Source: Planctomycetota bacterium
GTDB taxonomy: Bacteria > Planctomycetota > Phycisphaerae > Sedimentisphaerales > Anaerohalosphaeraceae
Assembly (NCBI GenBank): GCA_003644175.1
Contig: QNBS01000086.1
Location: forward strand, 1 to 8,398
Length of the DNA stretch: 8,398 nucleotides
Direction of reading: 5' to 3'
Part shown: piece after piece, positions 1 through 6,332 of the stretch
Numbering within the stretch: position 1 is the first letter of the stretch
How the letters are laid out: the number at the start of each line of letters is the position of its first letter
Notes under the pieces: model-generated
Told to the model about the DNA's origin: nothing
Database searches by the model: none
Seen by the model: the letters and a program-made list of their open reading frames with translations, nothing else
Position numbers and translations under genes: made by a program

Positions 1-152
1 ATATAGCGTATTTGCTTTTTGCTTTCCATGCGATGCAATAATAGCCTTAGCGGATCGTTATGACAAGTACGATTCTTGTAACATTTTAGCCATGTTTGGA
101 AACCGCTCCAATAACAATGCTTTATCGGGCCGAATGCATGGCGGCTTTAGTG

Positions 153-1901
153 CTATTGGCTTGATTGGTCGTTGATGGCGTCATATTCACCGCTGAGGCT
201 GCCGGATTCGACGCCTTCCCACTGGATGCCGCCGATGACGGATTGAGCGATATTTGTCAGGTGGTCGCCTATCTTCTCGAGGTTGTCGACAAGGTCGATA
301 AATATCAGACCGGAGCGGGCAGAGCAGGTTCCGTCGGTCATTCGCTGGACATGCCCGCGCCGAAAGCGAATCTGCATGCGATTGAGTTTGTTCTCGCCGG
401 CAAGGGCCGAGTGGGCCGCCTGTATGCTGCTGCTTTCCAGGGCGGCGACAATATTGTCAAACATGTCGTAAGTTTCCTTGACCATAGCGGCCGAATCGGT
501 CGCTGCTTCTTCACCGAAGGTCAATTTCTGCTCGATCTTTCGCTCGGCGATTTCAGCGATATTTACGGCATGGTCGCTGACACGCTCCAGGTCGTTGACC
601 ATGTGCAGCAAGACGGGCAGTTCGATGGAGACCTCATCGCTTAACTGTCTTTGCGACAGTTCGACGAGATAAGTGGTGATTTCGGTCTGGTATTCATCCA
701 CGACATCCTCCACCCGCCTTGTTCTGTCGATCTGCTTGATATCGCCCTGGGAAAGTCCCTGACAGGCGCATTTGACGGCTTTCATGGCTTCGCCGGCCAT
801 ACGGATGATCTCACGTTTGGCCTGCTGCAATGCCAAAGCCGGGGTGGAGAGCAGGTGCTTTTCCAGGACCACCGCCCTTTCGACCACTTCCCCGCGGCGA
901 GGCTTTATCAGCGAGACGACGATTTTTTCGAGGATCCCGGCAAATGGCAGGAATAACAGTGAGTTGACCACATTGAACAGCGTGTGGGCGATTGCGATGG
1001 TGAGCATAATTGTGCCGGCATTGACCTCCCACGGGGCTATCCAGAGTACTATAGTCACGAACAATCCGGTGTAGACGAGGGGCAATACAAGAGCCACGCC
1101 TACCACATTGAACATCGTATGTGCCCAAGCTGTTCTTCTGGAGCCCAGATTTGCCTGCAGAGAGGCTATCTGGGCGGTAATTGTAGTGCCGATATTACCG
1201 CCTAAAACAAAGGGAATCGACATCGCAAGGACCTCAGCCCAGTTGTCTCCGAAGGCTCCGTTGAGAGCAAGGACCTGGATGATGGCGATCGAGGCCGAAC
1301 TGCTCTGCAGGATCATCGTCATAAGCGTCGAGACAATGACCGCCAGCAGAACACGGCCCTTGAGGAATGCGAGCCACCCCCAGACATCTTCGGCGGCCTG
1401 GTCGCCCCTCAAATCCGTAAACGCCAGCTTCATGAAGTATAATCCGACAAAGAGAATGCCAAAGCCCAACAGGACCTGTCCGAGATTTCTTGCCCTGCGG
1501 CTTCGGCCTGCGACGTTGAGCAGAAAGCCAGCGCCTATTACGGGCATGGCGTAGAGGATGATATTGAACTTAAAGCCGGTGAGGGATACGATCCATGCGG
1601 TGGCGGTGGTGCCGACATTTGTTCCGAAGATGACGGGGACAGCCTGTTTGAGGGTCATCAGGCCGGCATTGACCAAGCCGATGATCATGACCGTGGTTGC
1701 CGAACTGCTCTGGACCAGAGCGGTTACCACCGTGCCGGTGGCAAATCCGAGCAGAGGCGTTCCTGTCATGGACTCCATAAGCTGTTTCATCTTCTGGCCG
1801 GCCGCCTTCTTGAGCCCGTCGGACATCTGACCCATTCCGTAAAGGAACAGTCCCAGACCGCCGATTGCGTAGCACACCATTGTCATCATAGTTGCAAACA
1901 T
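153..1901 (-). CDS. Na+/phosphate cotransporter (NptA/PNaS family) with C-terminal PhoU-like domain
   Basis: Inner-membrane protein of 582 residues that probably couples sodium entry to phosphate uptake or export. The N-terminal half (about 1-330) holds the two inverted Na/Pi-cotransporter repeats. Each shows a QSSS motif (64-67 and 199-202) followed by a glycine-rich GTNVGTT or GGNIGTT motif (93-99 and 234-240), among many hydrophobic helices. The C-terminal part (about 355-560) is a soluble helical PhoU-like domain with two related metal-site motifs, ERVSDH near 439 and EKIGDH near 542. This fusion is a common bacterial form and its length is normal for the family. I chose the ATG at 1901 because AAGGAA lies 9 nt upstream; the frame also opens at a TTG at 1925, which has no such support. 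It is the last gene of the leftward block but has its own promoter at 1963-1990. The family call is firm. Substrate direction is not visible, and no regulatory site such as a Pho box was recognised. Confidence 0.95.
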   Translation of the reverse strand: MFATMMTMVCYAIGGLGLFLYGMGQMSDGLKKAAGQKMKQLMESMTGTPLLGFATGTVVTALVQSSSATTVMIIGLVNAGLMTLKQAVPVIFGTNVGTTATAWIVSLTGFKFNIILYAMPVIGAGFLLNVAGRSRRARNLGQVLLGFGILFVGLYFMKLAFTDLRGDQAAEDVWGWLAFLKGRVLLAVIVSTLMTMILQSSSASIAIIQVLALNGAFGDNWAEVLAMSIPFVLGGNIGTTITAQIASLQANLGSRRTAWAHTMFNVVGVALVLPLVYTGLFVTIVLWIAPWEVNAGTIMLTIAIAHTLFNVVNSLLFLPFAGILEKIVVSLIKPRRGEVVERAVVLEKHLLSTPALALQQAKREIIRMAGEAMKAVKCACQGLSQGDIKQIDRTRRVEDVVDEYQTEITTYLVELSQRQLSDEVSIELPVLLHMVNDLERVSDHAVNIAEIAERKIEQKLTFGEEAATDSAAMVKETYDMFDNIVAALESSSIQAAHSALAGENKLNRMQIRFRRGHVQRMTDGTCSARSGLIFIDLVDNLEKIGDHLTNIAQSVIGGIQWEGVESGSLSGEYDAINDQSSQ

Positions 1902-1962
1902 ATTTGTCGTTTCCTTGAAACACAAGGTACTCTAAAAAGGGACATGTAACCAGACGAGCGTA

Positions 1963-1990
1963 CTTATATGCGTTCGAGAGTAGAAGTCAA
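1963..1990 (-). promoter_or_regulatory. Sigma70-like promoter for the Na/Pi cotransporter
   Basis: Reading leftward, TTGACT (1990-1985) is followed after 16 nt by TATAAG (1968-1963). Each box matches its consensus at 5 of 6 positions. Transcription would start near 1956, giving a leader of about 55 nt before the ATG at 1901. The -35 box overlaps the TGA stop codon of the aminotransferase (1989-1987), so the promoter is tucked into the end of the upstream gene. No terminator is visible between the two genes, so read-through from upstream is also possible. Confidence 0.6.
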
Positions 1991-3114
1991 GCATTTTGTT
2001 GGGCCAGGCGGCAAAGAATCTCGGCGCCCTGTGCAATTTTGTCATGCGTGGTTGTATAGCTTATTCTAAAATGTGTGTCTCTTTCGCTGAAGACGGCGCC
2101 GGGGATGATCAGGACATTGTCGACGATTGCCTTTTCGACGAATTGTGTGGCGTTTTTCGCCCATTTGGGGGCCTTGACGAAGGCGTAGAACGCCCCGCCC
2201 GGCTTTACGAGTTCGAATCTGTCTTTTAGGCCTTCGTAGATCATATCCCGCTTGGTGCGGTAGTCGTCGACGTATTCGGTCATGTCATAGTCCAGAGCTG
2301 TGATCGCGGCATGCTGGAACGGGGTGGGCGCACAGACGAAAGTGTACTGCTGGATCTTTGTCATCTGCTCGATGACGCCCCTGACCGGTTCGGGGCCTGC
2401 GGCATAGCCCATTCGCCAGCCGGTCATCGCGTAAGTCTTGCTGAAGCCCTTCAAGAGGAGGGTTTTGTCGTAATGATCGGCAATGCTGGGACAGGGTCCG
2501 TCGTAACAGAACTCGTCGTAAATCTCATCGCTCATGACAAGTATGTCGTTTTGGCGGGCGATACGGGCAATTTCGACGACTTCATCTTCGGTGTATACCA
2601 CGCCTGTGGGGTTGGCCGGGGAGTTTACAATAATGAGTTTTGTTCTGTCGGTTATCGCGGCTTCGATTTGGGCTGTGGGCAGCCTGAAATCGGGGTAACC
2701 GTTCACGAAAACGCACTTGCCGCCGATCATGTTGATAACGTGCTTGTAGATGACGAAATACGGGTCTGGTATTATGACCTCGTCGCCGGGATCCAGCAGG
2801 GTCAGAAACGCCAGGAGCAATGCCCCGCTTACGCCGCTGGTAACTAATACAGCCGGTTCGGCCCAGCCGTGTCGGTCGGTGATTTTCTGTTTGATTGCGC
2901 TTAGGAGGGGCTCGTCGCCGGCAGTCTGGGAATAGCGGTTGTGTCCGGTTTCAATAGCCTTTATGGCGGCTGCCTTAATGTCGTCGGGCACATCGAAGTC
3001 GGGCCGGCCGATTGAGAAGTTTATGGGATCGGTCAGTTTCGCGGCCAGTGAAAAAACCTTGCGGATTCCACTGGCGTCAATGAATCCTGTTCGCCGGGCC
3101 AGAATGTCTTTCAC
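1987..3114 (-). CDS. PLP-dependent class I/II aminotransferase (aspartate aminotransferase-like)
   Basis: Cytoplasmic fold-type I pyridoxal-phosphate aminotransferase of 375 residues, a normal family length. Visible hallmarks are the GRPDFDVP segment near 36-43 (substrate loop), NSPANPTG at 164-171, the cofactor-binding SDEIYDE at 195-201, the Schiff-base lysine K226 in SKTYAMTGWRMGY, and the carboxylate-binding arginine R350 in FRISY. Similarity is to the AspC/AAT I-gamma group; the amino-acid substrate cannot be read from the sequence. The open frame continues 73 codons upstream to 3333, but that stretch lies on top of the small basic protein gene and reads as low-complexity Pro/Lys/Arg sequence. 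I therefore chose the GTG at 3114, which has AGGA about 9 nt upstream, lies 28 nt after the stop of the preceding gene, and gives the usual N-terminus (VKDILARRTGFIDASGIR). It is probably cotranscribed with the two genes upstream. Confidence 0.9.
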   Translation of the reverse strand: MKDILARRTGFIDASGIRKVFSLAAKLTDPINFSIGRPDFDVPDDIKAAAIKAIETGHNRYSQTAGDEPLLSAIKQKITDRHGWAEPAVLVTSGVSGALLLAFLTLLDPGDEVIIPDPYFVIYKHVINMIGGKCVFVNGYPDFRLPTAQIEAAITDRTKLIIVNSPANPTGVVYTEDEVVEIARIARQNDILVMSDEIYDEFCYDGPCPSIADHYDKTLLLKGFSKTYAMTGWRMGYAAGPEPVRGVIEQMTKIQQYTFVCAPTPFQHAAITALDYDMTEYVDDYRTKRDMIYEGLKDRFELVKPGGAFYAFVKAPKWAKNATQFVEKAIVDNVLIIPGAVFSERDTHFRISYTTTHDKIAQGAEILCRLAQQNA

Positions 3115-3142
3115 GGCAATTTCTTCCTGGAGGCTATTTTCG

Positions 3143-3385
3143 TCAAGACCCAGTTGTCTCGGCAGTCTCTTCGGCAACGGCGCCTTCGGCGGAGGCCTTT
3201 TCATCCTTGGCGCCCTTCTTGCCGCTGTGGCCTTTGCGATGCGCGACCTTGGCAAGGCCTGTGACGGGATCGCCTTCGGCCCAGCGTTCCTCTTCGATGA
3301 GCTTTTCGATTCGCTCGGCTCGGGAGAGCACATTTCGATGGCGGCTGAGCGATCCCTTGATTTTCAATGATCTATCGATTGACAT
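3143..3385 (-). CDS. Small basic protein of the PVC (Chlamydiae/Verrucomicrobia/Planctomycetes) family
   Basis: Protein of 80 residues. The first 58 are rich in Arg and Lys and match my memory of the short 'small basic protein' family found almost only in the PVC superphylum: MSIDRSLKI at the start, RHRNVLSRAERIEKL at 15-29, then W35, GDPVTGLAKV at 38-47 and KGHSGKKG at 51-58. The remaining 22 residues form an acidic Ala/Glu/Thr tail that looks disordered and is probably lineage-specific. No enzymatic motif is present, and the molecular function is, to my knowledge, not established. The start is supported by AAGGAG 11 nt before the ATG. It sits 22 nt after the membrane protein gene and 28 nt before the aminotransferase, all on one strand, which suggests an operon. 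It shares its DNA with a longer, misleading upstream extension of the aminotransferase frame. Confidence 0.8.
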   Translation of the reverse strand: MSIDRSLKIKGSLSRHRNVLSRAERIEKLIEEERWAEGDPVTGLAKVAHRKGHSGKKGAKDEKASAEGAVAEETAETTGS

Positions 3386-3406
3386 AACTGTTTATGCTCC
3401 TTGGAT

Positions 3407-4204
3407 TTACTTTACTTTTTCGCCGTATGCGTCCTGGAACAGATTAGGACGAAAACTCTCATATCCCTTGGGGGCCTTATACGTCAGGCCGACTCTGCGT
3501 ATCTCTTTCATCGCCACATCACCGTCATAGTCCGGGTTGAAGCTGTCACGACTTACACTGCACCTGTGATACAACCGCGTCGTTTTCAGAAAAAAGAAGC
3601 TCCCTTTTTCTACAATTCTGGTTTCTATGCCGTTTTTTTCAAAATGCTGCTTGACGGGCTCCAGGTCCCTTCGCTGCTTGTAGGCCTGGATAACAATAAC
3701 ATTTGTGCCCTGAGGCGCGATTACCCTGTTGTCTTCGATCTTGTCCTTTCCTGCGACCTTGTTGTCAGTAACCGTAACCGGGTTTTTTTTTACCGGTTCG
3801 GCCGCCGCCGAATCAATCAGTTTCCCGATATCGAGCAGTTGGCCGGATGCCGGCTCACTTGCAGCGACAGGCTCAAAAAAGAGCCATCCGACGTCATAGT
3901 TGAGCTGTCCGAATCGCACAGCGGCAACGAGTACGGCCGCCGCCGCGACGAGCAGAAAGGCGGCAACGGGACAGGACAGCGATAAAGCAATCCGCCTGGA
4001 CCACAATCCAGCTAATTTGCTCTTGCCGGCGTCGCCGCCTGCTTCAAGCCGCTGGTAATAGCCAACCTCTTTTTTTTTGATTGCCGATCCGCGGCGAGCC
4101 GACGCAAAAGGCCGAAAACGAACAGTCTTCTCACGACCACGGCGTTTGGACTGCCCCTTCCTGATCGCCTCATACAGAGCCATGCGTCTGGTCTCTCGAG
4201 CCAT
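3407..4204 (-). CDS. Uncharacterised single-pass membrane protein with SPOR-like C-terminal region
   Basis: I do not recognise a named family. The 265-residue protein has three parts. Residues 1-70 are strongly basic (many Arg/Lys, no acidic runs) and probably cytoplasmic. One hydrophobic helix spans about 71-97. An Ala/Pro-containing linker then leads to a compact domain at about 165-260. Residues 168-208 (NVIVIQAYKQRRDLEPVKQHFEKNGIETRIVEKG...) have the beta-alpha-beta look of SPOR-type septal peptidoglycan-binding domains. The conserved-looking end (IRRVGLTYKAPKGYESFRPNLFQDAYG) resembles proteins I associate with Phycisphaerae. The predicted topology is N-in with the C-terminal domain in the periplasm. 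GAGGG lies 3 nt before the ATG at 4204, which is tight; Met8 is an alternative start. The gene contains two A9 tracts, at 4070-4078 and 3783-3791 on the coding strand. It is the first gene of the leftward block, directly behind the promoter at 4300-4328. The reading frame is secure; the function is not. Confidence 0.75.
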   Translation of the reverse strand: MARETRRMALYEAIRKGQSKRRGREKTVRFRPFASARRGSAIKKKEVGYYQRLEAGGDAGKSKLAGLWSRRIALSLSCPVAAFLLVAAAAVLVAAVRFGQLNYDVGWLFFEPVAASEPASGQLLDIGKLIDSAAAEPVKKNPVTVTDNKVAGKDKIEDNRVIAPQGTNVIVIQAYKQRRDLEPVKQHFEKNGIETRIVEKGSFFFLKTTRLYHRCSVSRDSFNPDYDGDVAMKEIRRVGLTYKAPKGYESFRPNLFQDAYGEKVK

Positions 4205-4299
4205 ATTCCCTCAAGCAAATCCACGAAATCAGCCGGAAAATCCTGTTTCCGACACCAATATCCACCAATTACGGACCCGGACCGGAAGACTAAAAGGCG

Positions 4300-4328
4300 A
4301 ATATATACTACACGGAGACGGATTTCAA
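4300..4328 (-). promoter_or_regulatory. Sigma70-like promoter of the leftward operon
   Basis: Reading leftward, TTGAAA (4328-4323) and TATATT (4305-4300) are separated by exactly 17 nt; each matches its consensus at 5 of 6 positions. The start would be near 4293, giving a leader of about 90 nt before the membrane-protein ATG at 4204. The promoter lies in the outer edge of the left direct repeat. The corresponding position in the right repeat reads TGGAAA with an altered spacer, as expected for a copy no longer needed there. Confidence 0.6.
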
Positions 4329-4423
4329 CCCCAAATTTGCAGAATCCGGGAAATCTATGCGAAAAAACAATACTTGTGCCGGCGAAAATTAGCTTGACAA
4401 ACAGGTTGCGTTTTACTATTTAG
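4301..4423. repeat. Long direct repeat, left copy (flanks the R-M genes)
   Basis: This segment recurs in the same orientation at 6333-6456. Bases 4330-4401 are identical over 72 bp to 6363-6434. Continuing to 4423 adds only four mismatches, at 4402, 4403, 4404 and 4406. Upstream, 4301-4329 is recognisably related but has substitutions and a 1-nt indel. The copy contains the leftward promoter of the upstream operon at its left edge and a rightward promoter at its right edge. It also holds a GATTTC/GAAATC inverted pair (4321-4326 and 4350-4355) that is conserved in the other copy. Confidence 0.95.
4394..4422 (+). promoter_or_regulatory. Rightward promoter in the left repeat (probable R-M promoter)
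   Basis: A perfect TTGACA -35 box (4394-4399) is followed after 17 nt by TATTTA (4417-4422), a weak -10 match; TACTAT at 4414-4419 is an alternative with short spacing. A-rich stretches upstream (4361-4390) could act as an UP element. The same boxes occur in the right repeat before rpmF. Transcription from here would give a leader of about 165 nt before the methyltransferase ATG. No regulatory controller gene (C protein) is present in the cassette. Confidence 0.5.
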
Positions 4424-4595
4424 CTCAGATTCCTCAAGCAACAGGGGACAAATGAACAGACATCTGGTATCATGAGGGTGATGGAAGCCCAGCAAGTCAT
4501 TTTGACGGTTCCGATTTGTATGGCGCCCTTGCTTGCATCAACGAAAATGATAAGGCTTGTCGTGTAATTTCGGTTTGAACTTACGGAAGAATGAA
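4424..4595 (+). other. Untranslated stretch between left repeat and methyltransferase
   Basis: Together with the left repeat and the bases before it, this completes a gene-free gap from 4205 to 4595. I see no convincing gene: the longest plausible frame here starts with ATG at 4481 and stops after 28 codons without a ribosome-binding site. There is no U-rich terminator and no strong hairpin. It is not related to the rpmF leader that follows the right repeat, so similarity between the two repeat environments ends at about 4423. It probably serves as the 5' leader of the R-M mRNA. Confidence 0.5.
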
Positions 4596-5576
4596 ATGAA
4601 AACACGTGCCCCGCAAAACCGGACCCTCACTTGCACCGAAGAGGAAATAGCAGCCATGTCCAGGAATCTTTCCTGCCTGTCAGATCCTGTTTCACCAGCC
4701 GACATTGAGGGCAGAATAATCAATCAGGATTTTTTCGATGCCGTCAAGATGCTCCCGAAGGGGTTTGTAGATTTACTGATTATCGATCCCCCGTATAATT
4801 TATCCAAGAATTACAATGGCCATGTGTTTCGGGCCAAAGACACTGCGGAATATCAGAGTTGGTTCGGTGAGATAATTACACTGATAAAACCAGCCTTAAA
4901 AAAGAATGCCACAGTTTATGTGTGTAGCGACTGGCGAACGTCTACAGTTATTTTTCCGGTGTTAGAGAGGCACTTTATGGTTCGCAATCGCATTACATGG
5001 GAACGAGAGAAGGGCAGAGGCGCCAAATCGAACTGGAAAAACAACACAGAAGACATCTGGTTTTGTACCGTCGGCGACAAATTCTTTTTTAATGTAGATG
5101 CCGTGAAACTTAAAAGGCGGGTGATAGCCCCGTATCGAACGAGTGAAGGAAAACCCAAGGACTGGGAAGAAAGTTCGCAGGGCAATTACAGGTTGACGCA
5201 TCCATCAAACATCTGGACGGACATAAGCATTCCATTTTGGTCAATGCCTGAGAATACAGATCATCCAACGCAGAAGCCGGAAAAATTGATTGCCAAGTTG
5301 ATTCTGGCGAGTTCTGAGGATAATGATTTCGTATTCGATCCCTTTCTTGGTAGTGGAACGACAGTTGTTGTTGCAAAGAAGCTCGGGAGAAGATTTGCCG
5401 GGATTGAACTGAATCAGGAATACTCGTGCTGGGCTCTGAAACGCCTCTGGCAAGCTGAGGACGACCCGTCGATACAAGGATACGCTGATGGTGTGTTTTG
5501 GGAGAGAAATTCTCTTAACGACCAGCCGAAGAAGAACGTTGCCAAATCCGGAATTCAAGCGGAGCTTTTTTCATGA
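4596..5576 (+). CDS. Site-specific DNA methyltransferase, beta class (probable N6-adenine, Type II)
   Basis: Transfers a methyl group from S-adenosylmethionine to DNA, and so would protect the host from the adjacent nuclease. In the 326-residue protein the catalytic motif DPPY (64-67) comes first. A variable middle region (about 130-215) follows and probably recognises the DNA target. The SAM-binding motif FDPFLGSGTT (247-256) comes after it, preceded by HPTQKP (223-228), with E271 ending the next strand (FAGIELN). Motif IV before motif I defines the beta class. DPPY rather than SPPY favours N6-adenine over N4-cytosine, though this is not absolute. I chose the ATG at 4596 because GGAAG lies 6 nt upstream; the frame also opens at a TTG at 4557 without such support. 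The stop overlaps the next gene by 4 bp (ATGA), indicating translational coupling. The recognition sequence cannot be read from the sequence. Confidence 0.92.
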   Translation: MKTRAPQNRTLTCTEEEIAAMSRNLSCLSDPVSPADIEGRIINQDFFDAVKMLPKGFVDLLIIDPPYNLSKNYNGHVFRAKDTAEYQSWFGEIITLIKPALKKNATVYVCSDWRTSTVIFPVLERHFMVRNRITWEREKGRGAKSNWKNNTEDIWFCTVGDKFFFNVDAVKLKRRVIAPYRTSEGKPKDWEESSQGNYRLTHPSNIWTDISIPFWSMPENTDHPTQKPEKLIAKLILASSEDNDFVFDPFLGSGTTVVVAKKLGRRFAGIELNQEYSCWALKRLWQAEDDPSIQGYADGVFWERNSLNDQPKKNVAKSGIQAELFS

Positions 5577-6241
5577 AATCCTCGTTTTTTTATGACGGGC
5601 ATTATCAGTCTGTAGCGGACAGGCTCAAAGACTATATCGACTCTGCTCCCGATTTTCTCTCCGCACAGACATCGCCGAGCACGAGAGCGACCGGAGATGC
5701 AATTGAAGGACTGATTGCAGATAGGTTCGATAGCTTTCTTGGTGATTGGTGCAAGGAGTATTCTTCATCATTTGCAAGGCGTGCAATGGCGGATCTTGCC
5801 TTCAAAGACAAGGAAGACTTCTACTGTGTCGTTGATGTGAAAACTCATCGCGAGAGCACAAAGTTTAACATGCCAAACCTTACTTCGGTTGAGAGGTTGT
5901 CTCGTTTTTATGAAGACAATCAGAACGTATTCGCACTCATAATGGTGAAATATGCTTTAGACGGGGTCCGCGTGAAAGCCGGCGAGGTGATTTTTACGCC
6001 GATTGAGTTCCTCGATTGGGATTGTTTGACAGTGGGGGCACTTGGCTGGGGCCAGATTCAAATCGCCGACTCAAACCGTATTATTGTAAACCACGGATAT
6101 TCGAGAAAAGAATGGATGCTTACGTTCTGCGAAATCATGCTTCAATTCTACCCGAAAGAGATAGCTAAGACTCAAGATCGCATTGGGAGATTTCAGGAAG
6201 TAAGGGGTTATTGGGAAATGCAAGAGGACATTTGGCGTTAA
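5573..6241 (+). CDS. Probable cognate Type II restriction endonuclease (PD-(D/E)xK, unassigned family)
   Basis: A 222-residue protein I cannot place in a named family by eye. Its position is telling: it starts inside the stop codon of a lone Type II methyltransferase (ATGA overlap, GGAG 8 nt upstream), the usual place for the partner endonuclease. It also contains a credible PD-(D/E)xK pattern: D74 in MADLAF, a 13-residue gap, then D88-V89-K90 at the end of a hydrophobic strand (FYCVVDVKTH). E45 lies in an upstream helix (GDAIEGLIADRF). This spacing and the DVKT sequence resemble EcoRV/HincII-type enzymes, where D-x-K-T follows a hydrophobic strand and an acidic residue sits in an N-terminal helix. 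The aromatic C-terminus (RGYWEMQEDIWR) has no close parallel that I know. It is predicted to cleave unmodified DNA at the methyltransferase's target. Restriction role moderately sure; subfamily only suggested. Confidence 0.7.
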   Translation: MKSSFFYDGHYQSVADRLKDYIDSAPDFLSAQTSPSTRATGDAIEGLIADRFDSFLGDWCKEYSSSFARRAMADLAFKDKEDFYCVVDVKTHRESTKFNMPNLTSVERLSRFYEDNQNVFALIMVKYALDGVRVKAGEVIFTPIEFLDWDCLTVGALGWGQIQIADSNRIIVNHGYSRKEWMLTFCEIMLQFYPKEIAKTQDRIGRFQEVRGYWEMQEDIWR

Positions 6242-6332
6242 CAGGATGCTCAAGCCTATCTGCTACGCAGGCTCTCTGTATAATGCCGACACAGCTAATT
6301 GTGTATCCGTAATGTGAGGGCGACGATGGAGC
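6242..6332 (+). other. Gap after endonuclease: two small hairpins, no terminator
   Basis: Two short inverted repeats are visible: AGCCT/AGGCT with an 11-nt loop just after the stop codon, and ACACA/TGTGT (6289-6293 and 6300-6304) with a 6-nt loop. Neither is followed by a T-tract, so neither is a classical intrinsic terminator. A perfect TATAAT occurs at 6279-6284 but has no recognisable -35 box at 16-18 nt. With the right repeat and the rpmF leader this makes up the gene-free stretch 6242-6631. Confidence 0.4.

Noticed and set aside
64..81. ACAAG/CTTGT inverted repeat as a terminator of the leftward transporter gene
   Set aside because: Only a 5-bp stem and no T-tract on the leftward transcript side.
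165..1830. Several plus-strand open frames of 60-159 codons opposite the transporter
   Set aside because: They are mirror images of the strongly supported transporter gene, without motifs or start signals of their own.
3115..3333. N-terminal 73-codon extension of the aminotransferase
   Set aside because: Low-complexity sequence overlapping the conserved small basic protein. The GTG at 3114 gives a normal family N-terminus and has a ribosome-binding site.
4077..4397. 106-codon open frame on the plus strand running into the left repeat
   Set aside because: It lies mostly antisense to the membrane protein gene and then crosses two promoters. The product has no recognisable domain and there is no ribosome-binding site.
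4481..4567. 28-codon frame before the methyltransferase as a leader peptide or controller gene
   Set aside because: Much shorter than R-M controller proteins, no helix-turn-helix pattern, no ribosome-binding site.
6279..6284. Perfect TATAAT after the endonuclease, as a possible small-RNA promoter
   Set aside because: No -35 box at 16-18 nt and no extended -10 TGn. A chance match in AT-rich sequence is as likely.
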